Source of the DNA: Rhodococcus spongiicola | GTDB lineage: Bacteria; Actinomycetota; Actinomycetes; Mycobacteriales; Mycobacteriaceae | DNA: 64,000 nt | NCBI RefSeq assembly: GCF_004011835.1 | Contig: NZ_RKLN01000001.1 | Coordinates: 248,001 to 312,000 of the forward strand | Reading direction: 5' to 3' | Part shown: one piece after another, positions 17,642-27,745 of the stretch | Layout: each line of letters opens with the position of its first letter | How positions within the stretch are numbered: the stretch's first letter is position 1 | The notes under the pieces: generated by a model | What the model was told of the DNA's origin: nothing | Databases searched by the model: none | Seen by the model: only the letters and a program-made list of their open reading frames with translations | Position numbers and translations under genes: made by a program

Positions 17642-18706
17642 GTGCATGCCCGTGGGGTTCTCAGTATGTTCGCCGTTGTTCTTACCGGATTCGTGACGAC
17701 AGCGTCATCCACGGGAGGCGTGTTCGACACCCTCGCCGCAGGGTCGACGTCGCACGCGACGACCCCCGCCGCGGCGGCCACGGCCGGGCAGGCGGCACTG
17801 ATCCCGACGGTCGGACTGGTTCCCGCGGCACCACGACCAGAGCGTCAACTGCGCTCCGCCAAATCGGTGGCGGCCTCCGATGGCCCGTCACCCTCGCGCG
17901 CAGAACCCCACGCCGTTCCCGTTCCAGTCGTCGTCGGCCCCCTCGGCATCCCGGAGATCGTCCTCAACGCCTACCGTGCTGCCGAACAAGCGGCAACGAG
18001 CACGCAACCGGGTTGTGGCCTGCCCTGGAACCTTCTGGCCGGCATCGGGAAGATCGAGTCCGGCCATGCCGGTGGCGGACGGACCGACGCGGCGGGAACC
18101 ACCGTGACGCCGATCCTCGGGCCTACCCTCGACGGCCACCTGGCCGGCAACGAGATCATCACCGACACCGATCTCGGGGTCCTCGACGGCGATCCGGTCC
18201 ACGACCGTGCGGTCGGCCCCATGCAGTTCATTCCGAGTACCTGGGCACGGTATGCGTCGGACGGGAACGATGACGGCGTCGCCGATCCGAACAACGTCTT
18301 CGACGCCTCCCTCTCCGCTGCCCGGTACCTGTGCTCGGGTGGCCTGGATCTGCGTGATCCGGAACAGCAGTCACGTGCCGTCCTTCGATACAACAACTCG
18401 ACGGCCTACCGGGCGAACGTGCTCGCGTGGTCTGAGGCCTACGCCGCCGGCACCGCCGCGCCGGCGGAACCCATGACACCTTCGCCGCCGGAGCGCCTCG
18501 CCGACGCAGTGGACGTCGCGGCCACGATCCCGGCGCCGACGACCTCGCCCGCGGCACCGGACGCTGCACCCTCCCCGGCTCCGATTCCTGCGCCGATGCC
18601 TTTTCCCGTCATACCTGGACTCCCGATACCGGGACTCCCGCAATTGCCGTGCCTGATCTTCTGCCCTCCGCCCGCCCCTGCGCCGGACGCCGGTCCGACT
18701 CCCTGA
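17642..18706 (+). CDS. Secreted lytic transglycosylase (SLT/MltB-like)
   Basis: 354-residue exported peptidoglycan hydrolase. GTG start chosen because AAGGAGG lies ten bases upstream and gives a short signal-like helix (SMFAVVLTGFVTTA). After a low-complexity Ala/Pro region comes a transglycosylase domain (about 105-275): catalytic Glu in GIGKIESGH, VGPMQFIPSTW, and NVFDASLSAARYLC with a likely disulfide. The C-terminal about 80 residues are Pro/Ala rich and end in a Pro/Gly/Leu repeat, suited to spanning the wall. Cleaves glycan strands during wall turnover. Corresponds to Rv1230c in gene order. Confidence 0.9.
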   Translation: MHARGVLSMFAVVLTGFVTTASSTGGVFDTLAAGSTSHATTPAAAATAGQAALIPTVGLVPAAPRPERQLRSAKSVAASDGPSPSRAEPHAVPVPVVVGPLGIPEIVLNAYRAAEQAATSTQPGCGLPWNLLAGIGKIESGHAGGGRTDAAGTTVTPILGPTLDGHLAGNEIITDTDLGVLDGDPVHDRAVGPMQFIPSTWARYASDGNDDGVADPNNVFDASLSAARYLCSGGLDLRDPEQQSRAVLRYNNSTAYRANVLAWSEAYAAGTAAPAEPMTPSPPERLADAVDVAATIPAPTTSPAAPDAAPSPAPIPAPMPFPVIPGLPIPGLPQLPCLIFCPPPAPAPDAGPTP

Positions 18707-18728
18707 TTCGGGCCCGCACTGCGCCACC

Positions 18729-18734
18729 TACCAT
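18729..18734 (+). promoter_or_regulatory. -10 element for leaderless mrp
   Basis: TACCAT followed by seven bases and the ATG at 18742; this spacing places transcription start at the start codon and favours 18742 over the ATG at 18733. Confidence 0.5.
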
Positions 18735-18741
18735 GGGGGGT

Positions 18742-19878
18742 ATGGCAGCCCTGACCGAGACCGCCGTCCGCACCGCACTGTCCAAGGTGCAGGACCCCGA
18801 GATTCGTAAACCCATCACGGAACTGGGCATGGTCAAGAGCATCGATATCGGTGGCGACGGCAGTGTCGACATCGGCATCTACCTGACCACAGCCGGCTGC
18901 CCGTTGCGGACCGAGATCACCCAACGCGTAACCAAGGCCGTCGCCGACGTCGAGGGCGCCGGAACCGTGCGCGTCGAACTCGACGTGATGAGCGACGAAC
19001 AACGGACCGAACTGCGCCGCTCGCTTCGCGGAGATTCCACCGAACCGGTGATCCCGTTCGCACAGCCTGGATCGCTCACCCGCGTGTATGCGGTGGCGTC
19101 CGGCAAAGGCGGTGTCGGAAAGTCGAGCGTCACGGTCAACCTCGCGGCCGCGATGGCGGCGAAGGGACTGTCGGTCGGAGTGCTCGACGCCGACATCTAC
19201 GGTCACTCGGTGCCACGCATGCTCGGCACCGACGCCAAGCCGACCCAGGTCGAGCGGATGATCATGCCGCCGCAGTCGCACGACGTGAAGCTGATCTCCA
19301 TCGCCCAGTTCACGCAGGGCAACACACCGGTGGTGTGGCGCGGGCCGATGCTGCACCGCGCGTTGCAGCAGTTCCTGGCGGACGTCTTCTGGGGAGACCT
19401 CGATGTGCTCCTGCTCGACCTGCCGCCTGGCACCGGTGACGTCGCCATTTCTGTCGCCCAGCTCATTCCCGGCGCCGAGATCCTCGTCGTCACCACGCCG
19501 CAGCAGGCCGCCGCAGAGGTCGCCGAGCGGGCCGGTGCCATCGCGCTACAGACCCGTCAGCGCATCGCCGGCGTCGTCGAGAACATGTCGTGGATGGAAC
19601 TGCCCGACGGCACACGCATGGACGTCTTCGGTTCGGGTGGTGGTCAGGCCGTGGCCGACCGTCTCACCCGCGCGGTGGGCGCAGACGTTCCTCTGCTGGG
19701 CCAGATTCCGCTCGAGCAGGCGGTCCGCGAGGGCGGCGACGTCGGTATGCCGATCGTGCTCGGCGCCCCCGACTCGCCCGCCGGCACCGCGTTGCGGGAG
19801 ATAGCTGACAAGCTGTCTGTTCGGGCCCGCGGCTTGGCCGGAATGTCCCTCGGAATCGACACCGTCCGGCACCTGTAG
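18742..19878 (+). CDS. mrp: Mrp/NBP35-family Fe-S cluster carrier ATPase
   Basis: 378 residues. N-terminal MIP18/DUF59 domain (about 1-85, VQDPEIRKPITELGM) followed by a P-loop ATPase: GKGGVGKSS near 120, DADIYG, LDLPPGTGD. The family holds and delivers Fe-S clusters. The usual CxxC cluster ligands near the C-terminus are missing: after ENMSWMELPDG the chain runs straight to FGSGGG, as I recall for other actinobacterial Mrp. It is convergent with tatB with 16 bp between stops. Start supported by the TACCAT element. Confidence 0.93.
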   Translation: MAALTETAVRTALSKVQDPEIRKPITELGMVKSIDIGGDGSVDIGIYLTTAGCPLRTEITQRVTKAVADVEGAGTVRVELDVMSDEQRTELRRSLRGDSTEPVIPFAQPGSLTRVYAVASGKGGVGKSSVTVNLAAAMAAKGLSVGVLDADIYGHSVPRMLGTDAKPTQVERMIMPPQSHDVKLISIAQFTQGNTPVVWRGPMLHRALQQFLADVFWGDLDVLLLDLPPGTGDVAISVAQLIPGAEILVVTTPQQAAAEVAERAGAIALQTRQRIAGVVENMSWMELPDGTRMDVFGSGGGQAVADRLTRAVGADVPLLGQIPLEQAVREGGDVGMPIVLGAPDSPAGTALREIADKLSVRARGLAGMSLGIDTVRHL

Positions 19879-19894
19879 CAGGCGCTCGCTGCGA

Positions 19895-20353
19895 CTACGT
19901 GGCGTCGGGATCGACCGGGGGACGTTCCCCCGACGCGAGAGGCTTCGACTGGGGGGGCGCCGAAGCCCCGGAAGAAGCAGAAGGCCCAGAAGCAGAAGCC
20001 CCGGAAGAAGCAGAAGCCGGCGAGGCAGCCGGCGCAGAGCCGTTGGTGCTCGGCTTGCTGTCGAAGTTGCCGGTCAGGATCGAGTCATCTCCGTCGAGCA
20101 GATGCTTGGTGATGACCGCGCGCGGCGTCATACCGCGCAACTCGTTGATTTGGGACAGCGGTTTACGCAGGTCCTCGAACTCGGGGCCCAGCTCATCCTT
20201 GATCTGCTTACTTGCCCCGCTCGCGTAGTCGCGAACTTGACGCATGGTCTTGGTCACCCAGCTGACCGCACCCGGCAGCCGCTCAGGTCCCAGGATCACA
20301 AGCGCCGCCACGAGGAGCACCATGAACTCGCCCCAGCCGATGTTGCCAAACAC
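19895..20353 (-). CDS. tatB: Sec-independent protein translocase TatB
   Basis: 152 residues. Start at GTG 20353, giving [18 protein letters not shown], the normal TatB N-terminus. One transmembrane helix (about 6-22), hinge GPERLPG, amphipathic helix, then a long acidic/Ser-Ala-rich tail containing duplicated SGASA segments. Works with TatA/TatC to export folded twin-arginine proteins, such as the DUF1906 protein at 61000-61734. TACCCT (20365-20360) lies six bases upstream, suggesting a leaderless mRNA. Follows the mycobacterial order htrA-tatB-mrp. Confidence 0.93.
   Translation of the reverse strand: MFGNIGWGEFMVLLVAALVILGPERLPGAVSWVTKTMRQVRDYASGASKQIKDELGPEFEDLRKPLSQINELRGMTPRAVITKHLLDGDDSILTGNFDSKPSTNGSAPAASPASASSGASASGPSASSGASAPPQSKPLASGERPPVDPDAT
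19962..20016. repeat. Direct repeat in tatB tail
   Basis: A 22-bp unit occurs at 19962-19983 and identically at 19995-20016, 11 bp apart, in the low-complexity C-terminal coding region of tatB. The 33-bp period keeps the frame, so the copies encode the same tail peptide and can vary in number. Confidence 0.85.
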
Positions 20354-20436
20354 GCGTCTAGGGTACGTGGTCGCAGCCAGAAGCGCTCGCGCCAATCCGG
20401 AATATCACATGAACGTCTGTCTACCGGAGCGTCCGG

Positions 20437-21975
<1,539 letters not shown>

Positions 21976-22024
21976 TCAGTCACGCCTGCCAGTATCGCCG
22001 ATTCAACCCCGCGGCAACACTGAC

Positions 22025-22190
22025 GGCACGTCAGAGCAATGCCGACGGCACGTCAGAGCAATGCGGCCGGCACGTCAGAGCTATGCGGCCGGCACGTCAG
22101 AGCTATGCGGCCGGCACGTCAGAGCTATGCGGCCGGCACGTCAGAGCAATGCGGCCGGCACGTCAGAGCAATACCGATGGCATGTCAGCG
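22025..22190. repeat. 22-bp tandem repeat array (VNTR-like) between rseA and htrA
   Basis: Seven full contiguous units: 22025-22046, 22047-22068, 22069-22090, 22091-22112, 22113-22134, 22135-22156 and 22157-22178, plus a decayed eighth from 22179. Unit pattern: GGCACGTCAGAGCWATGCGGCC, with substitutions concentrated at both ends of the array. Units abut without spacers. The eighth copy contains the rseA stop codon. The array lies in the htrA 5' leader on the transcribed (minus) strand. Function unknown; copy number probably varies by strain. Confidence 0.95.
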
Positions 22191-22544
22191 ACGACGGCGG
22201 AACGGCCAAAGGCGAGCGGAGTCGCCGCCCTGATCGAAAGAAATGATGCCCGGCACCTCACCCTGGCTCGGAGCAGGGTCCTGGTCGGGATGACACCGCG
22301 GGATGTCGCTGAGGAGCCCGAGTAGCGAACTGGGCATCGACACGTCCCCGGCGACCCTGCGCAACGCGACTCTCGCCTGCTGCTGCGTGTCCACCTCCGC
22401 CGCGCAGTCAGGGCACAAGGACAGGTGGTGGGAGGCACGCACGTAGGCGTTCATGCCGAGCTCGCCGTCGACATACGCGGCGATCGCCTCACTCGCCAGG
22501 TGCTCCGTGGAGCCGAACCGACGAGGTCTGCGCGCCTGCGTCAT
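22185..22544 (-). CDS. rseA: Anti-sigma factor RseA (zinc-type)
   Basis: 119 residues. Near-identical in pattern to mycobacterial RseA: FGSTEHLASEAIAAYVDGEL, then the zinc-anti-sigma motif His40-x3-Cys44-x2-Cys47, then SSLLGLLSDIPRC and an Arg-rich end. Binds and holds SigE until oxidative, acid or surface stress, or phosphorylation and degradation, releases it. Soluble, no membrane helix. Start at ATG 22544 with AGGAGG five bases upstream; an earlier TTG overlaps the sigE stop. Cotranscribed with sigE (14-bp gap). Confidence 0.95.
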   Translation of the reverse strand: MTQARRPRRFGSTEHLASEAIAAYVDGELGMNAYVRASHHLSLCPDCAAEVDTQQQARVALRRVAGDVSMPSSLLGLLSDIPRCHPDQDPAPSQGEVPGIISFDQGGDSARLWPFRRRR

Positions 22545-22558
22545 CGAACCCTCCTGAA

Positions 22559-23206
22559 TCAATAGCCGATACCGATCCGCTCGGTATCAACTTTGCCATT
22601 CGCAGCCAGGTGCTCGCGCAGAGCCTGCCGTCCACGGTGAATCCTGCTGCGCACAGTACCCAGCTTGACTCCCAGTGTGGCACCGATCTCCTCGTAGGAG
22701 AGTCCTTCTATGTCACAAAGGACGACTGCTGCACGAAACTCGGGCGCCAGCGAGTCGAGCGCCGACTGCAGGTCGGGCGCCAGCCTCGCATCGTGGTAGA
22801 TCTCTTCAGGGTTGGGCGAGTCCGAGGGGACGCGGTCGTAGTCCTCGGGCAGCGCCTCCATCCGGATCCGGTTGCGGCGGCGCACCATGTCCAGGAACAG
22901 GTTGGTGGTGATGCGGTGTAGCCAGCCCTCGAACGTCCCGGGCTGGTAGTTCTGCAGCGAGCGGAAGACCCGGATGAATGTGTCCTGGGTCAGGTCCTCG
23001 GCGTCCTGCGCGTTACCCGACAGACGGTAGGCCAGCCGGTACACCCGGTCGCCGTGCTCGCGGACCAGTTCGTCCCACGAGGGCATCGCGGACTTGTCAC
23101 CCGTGGCGTCGAACGCGGCCGTGCCGGCCGCGGACACGTCTGAATCGGTGCCCGCCTCGGCGGGTCGATCGGCAGTGAAGGGGAGCGTGCGTTCGGCGTT
23201 GATCAT
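22559..23206 (-). CDS. sigE: ECF RNA polymerase sigma factor SigE
   Basis: 215 residues. Region 2 (about 45-115: [26 protein letters not shown], split by a GWLHRITTN segment) and region 4 (about 150-205: [25 protein letters not shown]). The N-terminal about 40 residues are poorly conserved; a second ATG at codon 41 could give a shorter form, as alternative starts are known for mycobacterial SigE. Directs transcription of envelope-stress genes. A matching promoter (GGGAAC-N18-GTT) lies upstream, suggesting autoregulation. First gene of the sigE-rseA-htrA operon. Confidence 0.95.
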   Translation of the reverse strand: MINAERTLPFTADRPAEAGTDSDVSAAGTAAFDATGDKSAMPSWDELVREHGDRVYRLAYRLSGNAQDAEDLTQDTFIRVFRSLQNYQPGTFEGWLHRITTNLFLDMVRRRNRIRMEALPEDYDRVPSDSPNPEEIYHDARLAPDLQSALDSLAPEFRAAVVLCDIEGLSYEEIGATLGVKLGTVRSRIHRGRQALREHLAANGKVDTERIGIGY

Positions 23207-23269
23207 GTGGATGGGTGGATCCTCCTACTCAGGACCGCGGACCACGAGACATCGGATTGTTTGAGGTTC

Positions 23270-23296
23270 AACTCCCGAAAGCACGGAATTGTTCCC
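23270..23296 (-). promoter_or_regulatory. ECF-type (SigE-like) promoter upstream of sigE
   Basis: On the minus strand GGGAAC (23296-23291), 18 bases, GTT (23272-23270), followed by roughly 55 bases of leader before the sigE ATG. The GGAAC/GTT pair is the ECF pattern used by SigE in mycobacteria, implying positive autoregulation. Confidence 0.6.
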
Positions 23297-23420
23297 GCCA
23301 CCGTCCGTTGAGATCGGCTACGTGATCTTCACGCCGTGCGGTCTAGTCGTCCGGCGCTGCACATAACCTTGTCGTGCCCCGATATGTGGGCACTATGAAC
23401 AACCTGAGCGGCACCTGAGA

Positions 23421-24110
23421 ATGTCACCCGAGCGAGCCTTGACGACTCCAGATCACGGCAGGGCTAGCCTCTACAGCGTGTACACCAACGTCGAACGGAT
23501 TCTCACCCACACCGAGGACACGATCCCCGAGGACGAGAAACTGACCACGGCACGCGATCGTGCGACCGAACTCGGCGCCGCCCCGGTGCCACCCGCGGTC
23601 GGTGCCGCACTCGCGCTCTTCACCAAGATGCTTGACGCGAAGGCCGTGGTCGAGGTCGGAATGAGCGCCGGCGTCAGTAGTCTGTGGTTGCTTCGCGGCA
23701 TGCGAGAGGACGGCGTCCTCACCACGATCGACAGCGAGTCCGAGCACCAGCGCGCGGCAAAGCAGGCGTTTCGGTCTTCAGGCATCTCCCCCTCCCGCAC
23801 CAGGCAGATCAACGGGCGCGCGCTCGACGTGCTGCCACGACTCGCCGATTCGGCATACGACATGGTGTTTGTCGACAACTCCCCGACCGATCATCCGCAC
23901 TTCGTACGCGAGGGCGTGCGACTACTGCGACCGGGCGGCGTGATAGTGCTGCACAACGCACTGCTCGGCGGCCGTGTCGCCGATCGCGGCCAGCGGGACG
24001 CGGCCACGGTCGCGGTCCGGGACGCCGCGCGTGCGATCGCCGAAGACGATCGCCTCACCCGCGCGCTGCTCCCCGTGGGCGACGGCCTGCTGTGCGCCGC
24101 CCGCCTGTGA
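23421..24110 (+). CDS. SAM-dependent O-methyltransferase (Rv1220c-like)
   Basis: 229 residues of the catechol-type O-methyltransferase fold: SAM-binding [16 protein letters not shown] (about 73-88), acidic [31 protein letters not shown]. The substrate is unknown. It lies divergent from sigE and its equivalent in M. tuberculosis is Rv1220c, next to sigE as well. ATG at 23421 is used, but a GTG at 23478 would give a form starting just before YTNVERI; no strong ribosome site separates them. The stop is 3 bases from the end of convergent glgC. Confidence 0.88.
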   Translation: MSPERALTTPDHGRASLYSVYTNVERILTHTEDTIPEDEKLTTARDRATELGAAPVPPAVGAALALFTKMLDAKAVVEVGMSAGVSSLWLLRGMREDGVLTTIDSESEHQRAAKQAFRSSGISPSRTRQINGRALDVLPRLADSAYDMVFVDNSPTDHPHFVREGVRLLRPGGVIVLHNALLGGRVADRGQRDAATVAVRDAARAIAEDDRLTRALLPVGDGLLCAARL

Positions 24111-24113
24111 GGT

Positions 24114-25328
24114 CTAGATCCAGACGCCTTTGCCGATCGTCACGACACCGCCACTGCTGACGGCGAACCGCTGGCGGTCTCGTTCGAGGTCGACGCCGAT
24201 GATCTCGCCCTCACCCACCAGGACGTTCTTGTCGAGGATCGCGCGGCGCACCACGGCACCTCTGCCGACCCGGACGCCGGGCATCAGGACGCTGCCCTCG
24301 ACTGTTGCACCGTCGTCGACCATGACGTTGGAACTGAGAACCGAATTCCGGACTGTGGCGGCCGACAGGATCGAGCCCGCCCCGACGACGGACTCCTGCG
24401 CCAGGCCGCCTTTGACGAACTTGGCGGGAGCGAGGTTCTCGCCCCCGCCGCGGATGGGCCACCGCCGGTTGTAGAGATTGAACACGGGGTGGACGGATAC
24501 GAGATCCATGTGCGCGTCGTAGAAGGCGTCGATGGTTCCCACGTCGCGCCAGTACCCGCGATCGCGGTCCATCGCCCCAGGTACAACGTTGTTCTTGAAG
24601 TCGTAGACCGACGCGACCCCCGCCTCGACGAGAGCGGGAATGATGTCCCCACCCATGTCGTGGTCGGAGTCGGAGTTCTCGGAGTCGGCGCGGATCGCGT
24701 CGACGAGCACCTTCGTGGTGAATACATAGTTACCCATGGACGCGAACGTCACGTTGGGGTCGTCGGGGGTGCCCGGTGGGTGCACGGGCTTCTCGAGGAA
24801 CTGGGTGATATGACCGGATTCGTCGCTGTCGATGCAGCCGAACGCGTACGCCTCGCTGCGAGGGACCCGTATGCCGGCGACAGTCACCCCGGCGCCCGAA
24901 TCGATGTGATGCTGCACCATCTGCTCAGGATCCATGCGGTACACGTGATCGGCGCCGAAGACGACGATGTACTCCGGGTCCTCGTCGTAGACGAGATTGA
25001 GCGACTGGAAGATGGCGTCCGCGCTGCCCGTGTACCACCGCGGGCCGAGTCGCTGCTGTGCCGGCACGGGGGTGATGTACTCGCCTGCGAACCCGGACAA
25101 CCGCCAGGTCTGCGAGATGTGCCGGTCGAGCGAGTGTGACTTGTACTGAGTGAGAACACAGATGCGCAGGTAGCCTGCGTTGACGAGGTTGCTGAGCACG
25201 AAGTCGATCAGCCGGTACGCACCCCCGAAGGGGACGGCGGGTTTGGCCCGGTCAGCAGTGAGCGGGTACAGGCGCTTACCCTCGCCTCCGGCGAGAACGA
25301 TCCCGAGCACATGGGGCTGACTCCTCAC
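24114..25328 (-). CDS. glgC: Glucose-1-phosphate adenylyltransferase (ADP-glucose pyrophosphorylase)
   Basis: 404 residues, the same length as the M. tuberculosis enzyme. N-terminal nucleotidyltransferase domain: [16 protein letters not shown], Lys in [25 protein letters not shown]-terminal left-handed beta-helix (about 290-400). Makes ADP-glucose, the donor for GlgM in maltose-1-phosphate and alpha-glucan synthesis. GTG at 25328 is chosen over a TTG three codons upstream because homologues start here and TAGGTT (25341-25336) lies seven bases upstream, a leaderless arrangement. Divergent from glgM. Confidence 0.96.
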   Translation of the reverse strand: MRSQPHVLGIVLAGGEGKRLYPLTADRAKPAVPFGGAYRLIDFVLSNLVNAGYLRICVLTQYKSHSLDRHISQTWRLSGFAGEYITPVPAQQRLGPRWYTGSADAIFQSLNLVYDEDPEYIVVFGADHVYRMDPEQMVQHHIDSGAGVTVAGIRVPRSEAYAFGCIDSDESGHITQFLEKPVHPPGTPDDPNVTFASMGNYVFTTKVLVDAIRADSENSDSDHDMGGDIIPALVEAGVASVYDFKNNVVPGAMDRDRGYWRDVGTIDAFYDAHMDLVSVHPVFNLYNRRWPIRGGGENLAPAKFVKGGLAQESVVGAGSILSAATVRNSVLSSNVMVDDGATVEGSVLMPGVRVGRGAVVRRAILDKNVLVGEGEIIGVDLERDRQRFAVSSGGVVTIGKGVWI

Positions 25329-25335
25329 ACCAGTC

Positions 25336-25341
25336 AACCTA
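25336..25341 (-). promoter_or_regulatory. -10 element of leaderless glgC
   Basis: TAGGTT on the minus strand, seven bases before the GTG start of glgC. Confidence 0.5.
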
Positions 25342-25431
25342 TCCGCCCCCTTCCACCGCCGCCAGCGCTGCAGGCCTCTGGAACCGCTGAGAACACGCCC
25401 CCCGCCGCTGGCCGGAACGGGTTCCTGCGGT

Positions 25432-25437
25432 TACGTT
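25432..25437 (+). promoter_or_regulatory. -10 element of leaderless glgM
   Basis: TACGTT followed by six bases and the GTG at 25444. Together with the glgC element it makes the 115-bp region a compact divergent promoter pair. Confidence 0.55.
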
Positions 25438-25443
25438 TAGCCG

Positions 25444-26616
25444 GTGCGGGTCGCAATGATGACGAAGGAATATCCACCCGAGATCTACGGCGGTGCGGGT
25501 GTCCACGTCACTGAGTTGGTCACGCACCTGCGCAGCCTGTGCGAGGTAGACGTGCACTGCATGGGCGCGCCGCGCGATAGCGCCATCGTCCACGGTCCCG
25601 ACCCCGCGCTGACCGGCGCCAATCCGGCTCTCCTCACGCTCTCGGCGGGGCTGCGGATGGCCCACGCCACGGCCGAGGCGGACGTGGCGCACTCGCACAC
25701 GTGGTACACGGGGCTCGCAGGCCACCTGGCTGCCCAACTGCACGACATCCCACACGTCGTGACCGCGCACTCCCTCGAGCCGCGGCGCCCGTGGAAGGCC
25801 GACCAGCTCGGAGGCGGCTACCGCGTCTCGTCGTGGTCGGAGCGCAACGCAATGGAGCACGCTGACGCCGTCATCGCCGTGAGCGAGGGCATGAAGGCCG
25901 ACGTCCTGTCCACGTACCCGGCGATCGATCCCACACGAGTCCATGTGGTACACAACGGGATCGACTCCGCCGCATGGTATCCCGGTCCACCAGCACCCGA
26001 CACTCGATCGCTGTTGGCGTCGAACAGCGTCGACCCGGACCGCCCGATCGTCGCGTTCGTCGGCCGGATCACCCGTCAGAAGGGGCTCAGCCACCTCGTC
26101 GCCGCGGCCCACGAGTTCGACCCCTCGATCCAACTGGTGTTGTGCGCGGGCGCGCCGGACACCCCGGAACTCGCGGCCGAGACGGAGGCTGCCGTCTCAC
26201 AACTCGCGGCCCGACGCGATGGTGTCTTCTGGATCCGCGACATGCTCCCCACCGAGAGGATTCGCGAAGTCCTTTCCGCAGCAACCGTATTCGTATGCCC
26301 ATCGGTGTACGAACCGTTAGGGATCGTCAATCTCGAGGCCATGGCGTGCGAGACGGCGGTCGTTGCGTCCGACGTCGGCGGTATCCCGGAGGTGGTGCAG
26401 GACGGCGCCACCGGCCGGTTGGTCCACTACAACTCGTACGAGACGGAAGCCTTCGAAAGCGAACTGGCGGCGGCCGTGAACGAGGTGGCCACCGACTCCG
26501 GCCGAGCGGCGGCAATGGGCCGCGCAGGACGTCTACGCGCCACGGCAGAGTTCTCGTGGTCTCGGATCGCCCGACAGACCCTCGACGTGTACGCCGACGT
26601 GCTCGGTCGACGGTGA
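25444..26616 (+). CDS. glgM: GT4 glycosyltransferase, maltose-1-phosphate synthase type (GlgM/GlgA)
   Basis: 390-residue GT-B fold enzyme. Substrate motif KEYPPEIYGGAGVH at the N-terminus, VTAHSLEP, linker, VGRITRQKGLSHL, and the donor-site signature VYEPLGIVNLEAMAC with the E-x7-E catalytic pattern. In mycobacteria the equivalent (Rv1212c) condenses ADP-glucose and glucose-1-phosphate to maltose-1-phosphate, feeding GlgE. Divergently paired with glgC that makes its donor. Older annotations call it glycogen synthase GlgA. Followed by a hairpin array that may end its transcript. Confidence 0.93.
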   Translation: MRVAMMTKEYPPEIYGGAGVHVTELVTHLRSLCEVDVHCMGAPRDSAIVHGPDPALTGANPALLTLSAGLRMAHATAEADVAHSHTWYTGLAGHLAAQLHDIPHVVTAHSLEPRRPWKADQLGGGYRVSSWSERNAMEHADAVIAVSEGMKADVLSTYPAIDPTRVHVVHNGIDSAAWYPGPPAPDTRSLLASNSVDPDRPIVAFVGRITRQKGLSHLVAAAHEFDPSIQLVLCAGAPDTPELAAETEAAVSQLAARRDGVFWIRDMLPTERIREVLSAATVFVCPSVYEPLGIVNLEAMACETAVVASDVGGIPEVVQDGATGRLVHYNSYETEAFESELAAAVNEVATDSGRAAAMGRAGRLRATAEFSWSRIARQTLDVYADVLGRR

Positions 26617-26619
26617 CAG

Positions 26620-26723
26620 TTGGTCGGCTCGGCCGACGGGAACAATCGGTCGGCTCGGCCGACGGGAACAATTGGTCGGCTCGGCCGACGGGAACAATCG
26701 GTCGGCTCGGCCGACGGTACGAT
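26620..26723. repeat. Four tandem 26-bp units, each with a GC hairpin
   Basis: Units at 26620-26645, 26646-26671, 26672-26697 and 26698-26723 (last one degenerate at its 3' end). Each has GTCGGC-TCG-GCCGAC, a 6-bp stem with a 3-base loop, followed by GGGAACAA in the first three. They sit between the convergent glgM and rRNA methyltransferase genes and may act as serial terminators, mRNA end protectors or a protein-binding array. Confidence 0.92.
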
Positions 26724-26731
26724 CAGGCGCC

Positions 26732-27595
26732 TCAGTCGGGTGAAACGACCCGACGATAGGTTGACACCACAACCGAAGCGGTCACGGGAAACGGTTCGGG
26801 AAGTGCTGCGATCGCCTCGGCCCGCTTTGCGGGGGTGAGGTGGCGGGCCGATGGACCCATGCCAACGATGTTCTCGACATCCCGGTGCGACAACATCATC
26901 CGGATCTCCACGGGTGTCCGCCTGACGCGTTCGAATCGACCGGCCACGGTTTCGCCGAGTCGCTCCACCTTACGTTCGTCGACGCGGACCATTCCGAGCC
27001 GGCCTACGAGTTCGACAAGATGTCGATCGGTGGGCGTGAGGATGACGAGGGTGCCTTCGTCGGCGAGTACACGGTCGATCTCGGCAACGTTGCGCGGAGC
27101 GAAAACCGAGAGCACGTGCGTCAGGGCCTGGTCGCGAACCGGTAGCTGCCGCCAGACGTCGGCGACAACTGCGGCGGCACGTGGATGTGCGCGGGCCAGT
27201 CGCCGCGCGGCCGGTTTGGAAAGGTCAACACCGATGCCATGTGCCGTTGGAACCCCATCGAGCGCCCGCACCAGATAGTGACCGGTACCGGAACCAATCT
27301 CGAGGAGGCGCGGTTTGTCCGGGCACCCAGCTTCCGTGGCCGTCAGTACGACGGCATCGGCGACCGCGGACATCAGGGGATCGAAATGACCCGAGTCGAG
27401 GAATTCGCTGCGAGCCGCGATCATCTCGGGGCTATCGCCGGTGAATTTCGTCGCGGACCCAGTCAGCAGGGTGACGTAACCCTGACGGGCGATGTCAAAG
27501 CTATGGCCGCGCGTACAGACCAGTGCGCGGTCGAGCAGGTCCAGTTCATCACCGCACTGGGGGCACGCGAGTAGCTCGCACACGTCGGCAAGCAC
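26732..27595 (-). CDS. 23S rRNA (guanine-N1)-methyltransferase, RlmA family
   Basis: 287 residues. N-terminal zinc-binding module CPQCGDELDLLDRALVC-x3-H typical of RlmA (Cys8-type cluster), then QGYVTLL and a class I SAM methyltransferase domain with LLEIGSGTGHYL (about 96-107), GVDLSK, ADVWRQLPV and FAPRN. Modifies helix 35 of 23S rRNA (G745 or G748, E. coli numbering) in the family; Gram-positive members can give macrolide tolerance. GTG start. It is convergent with glgM across the 26-bp repeats. A GTCGGGT/ACCCGAC inverted repeat lies in its last codons. Confidence 0.88.
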   Translation of the reverse strand: MLADVCELLACPQCGDELDLLDRALVCTRGHSFDIARQGYVTLLTGSATKFTGDSPEMIAARSEFLDSGHFDPLMSAVADAVVLTATEAGCPDKPRLLEIGSGTGHYLVRALDGVPTAHGIGVDLSKPAARRLARAHPRAAAVVADVWRQLPVRDQALTHVLSVFAPRNVAEIDRVLADEGTLVILTPTDRHLVELVGRLGMVRVDERKVERLGETVAGRFERVRRTPVEIRMMLSHRDVENIVGMGPSARHLTPAKRAEAIAALPEPFPVTASVVVSTYRRVVSPD

Positions 27596-27745
27596 CTGTA
27601 CTGCCGCCTTTCCCGAAAACGGACGACTGCCAGCTGGCCCGCTTATCAGCTGGCACGGCCTGTCCAGCCGGCACGGATCGTCAGCTACAGGCGGCGGCCG
27701 GGTCGACGCGTCGACCCGGCCGCAACGCCGCAGAGTAGATCCCTG

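Noticed and set aside
22025-22190. CRISPR array
   Set aside because: Units are contiguous without unique spacers and no cas genes are nearby.
26620-26723. CRISPR or phage attachment site
   Set aside because: Contiguous 26-bp hairpin units, no spacers, no integrase or tRNA gene nearby.
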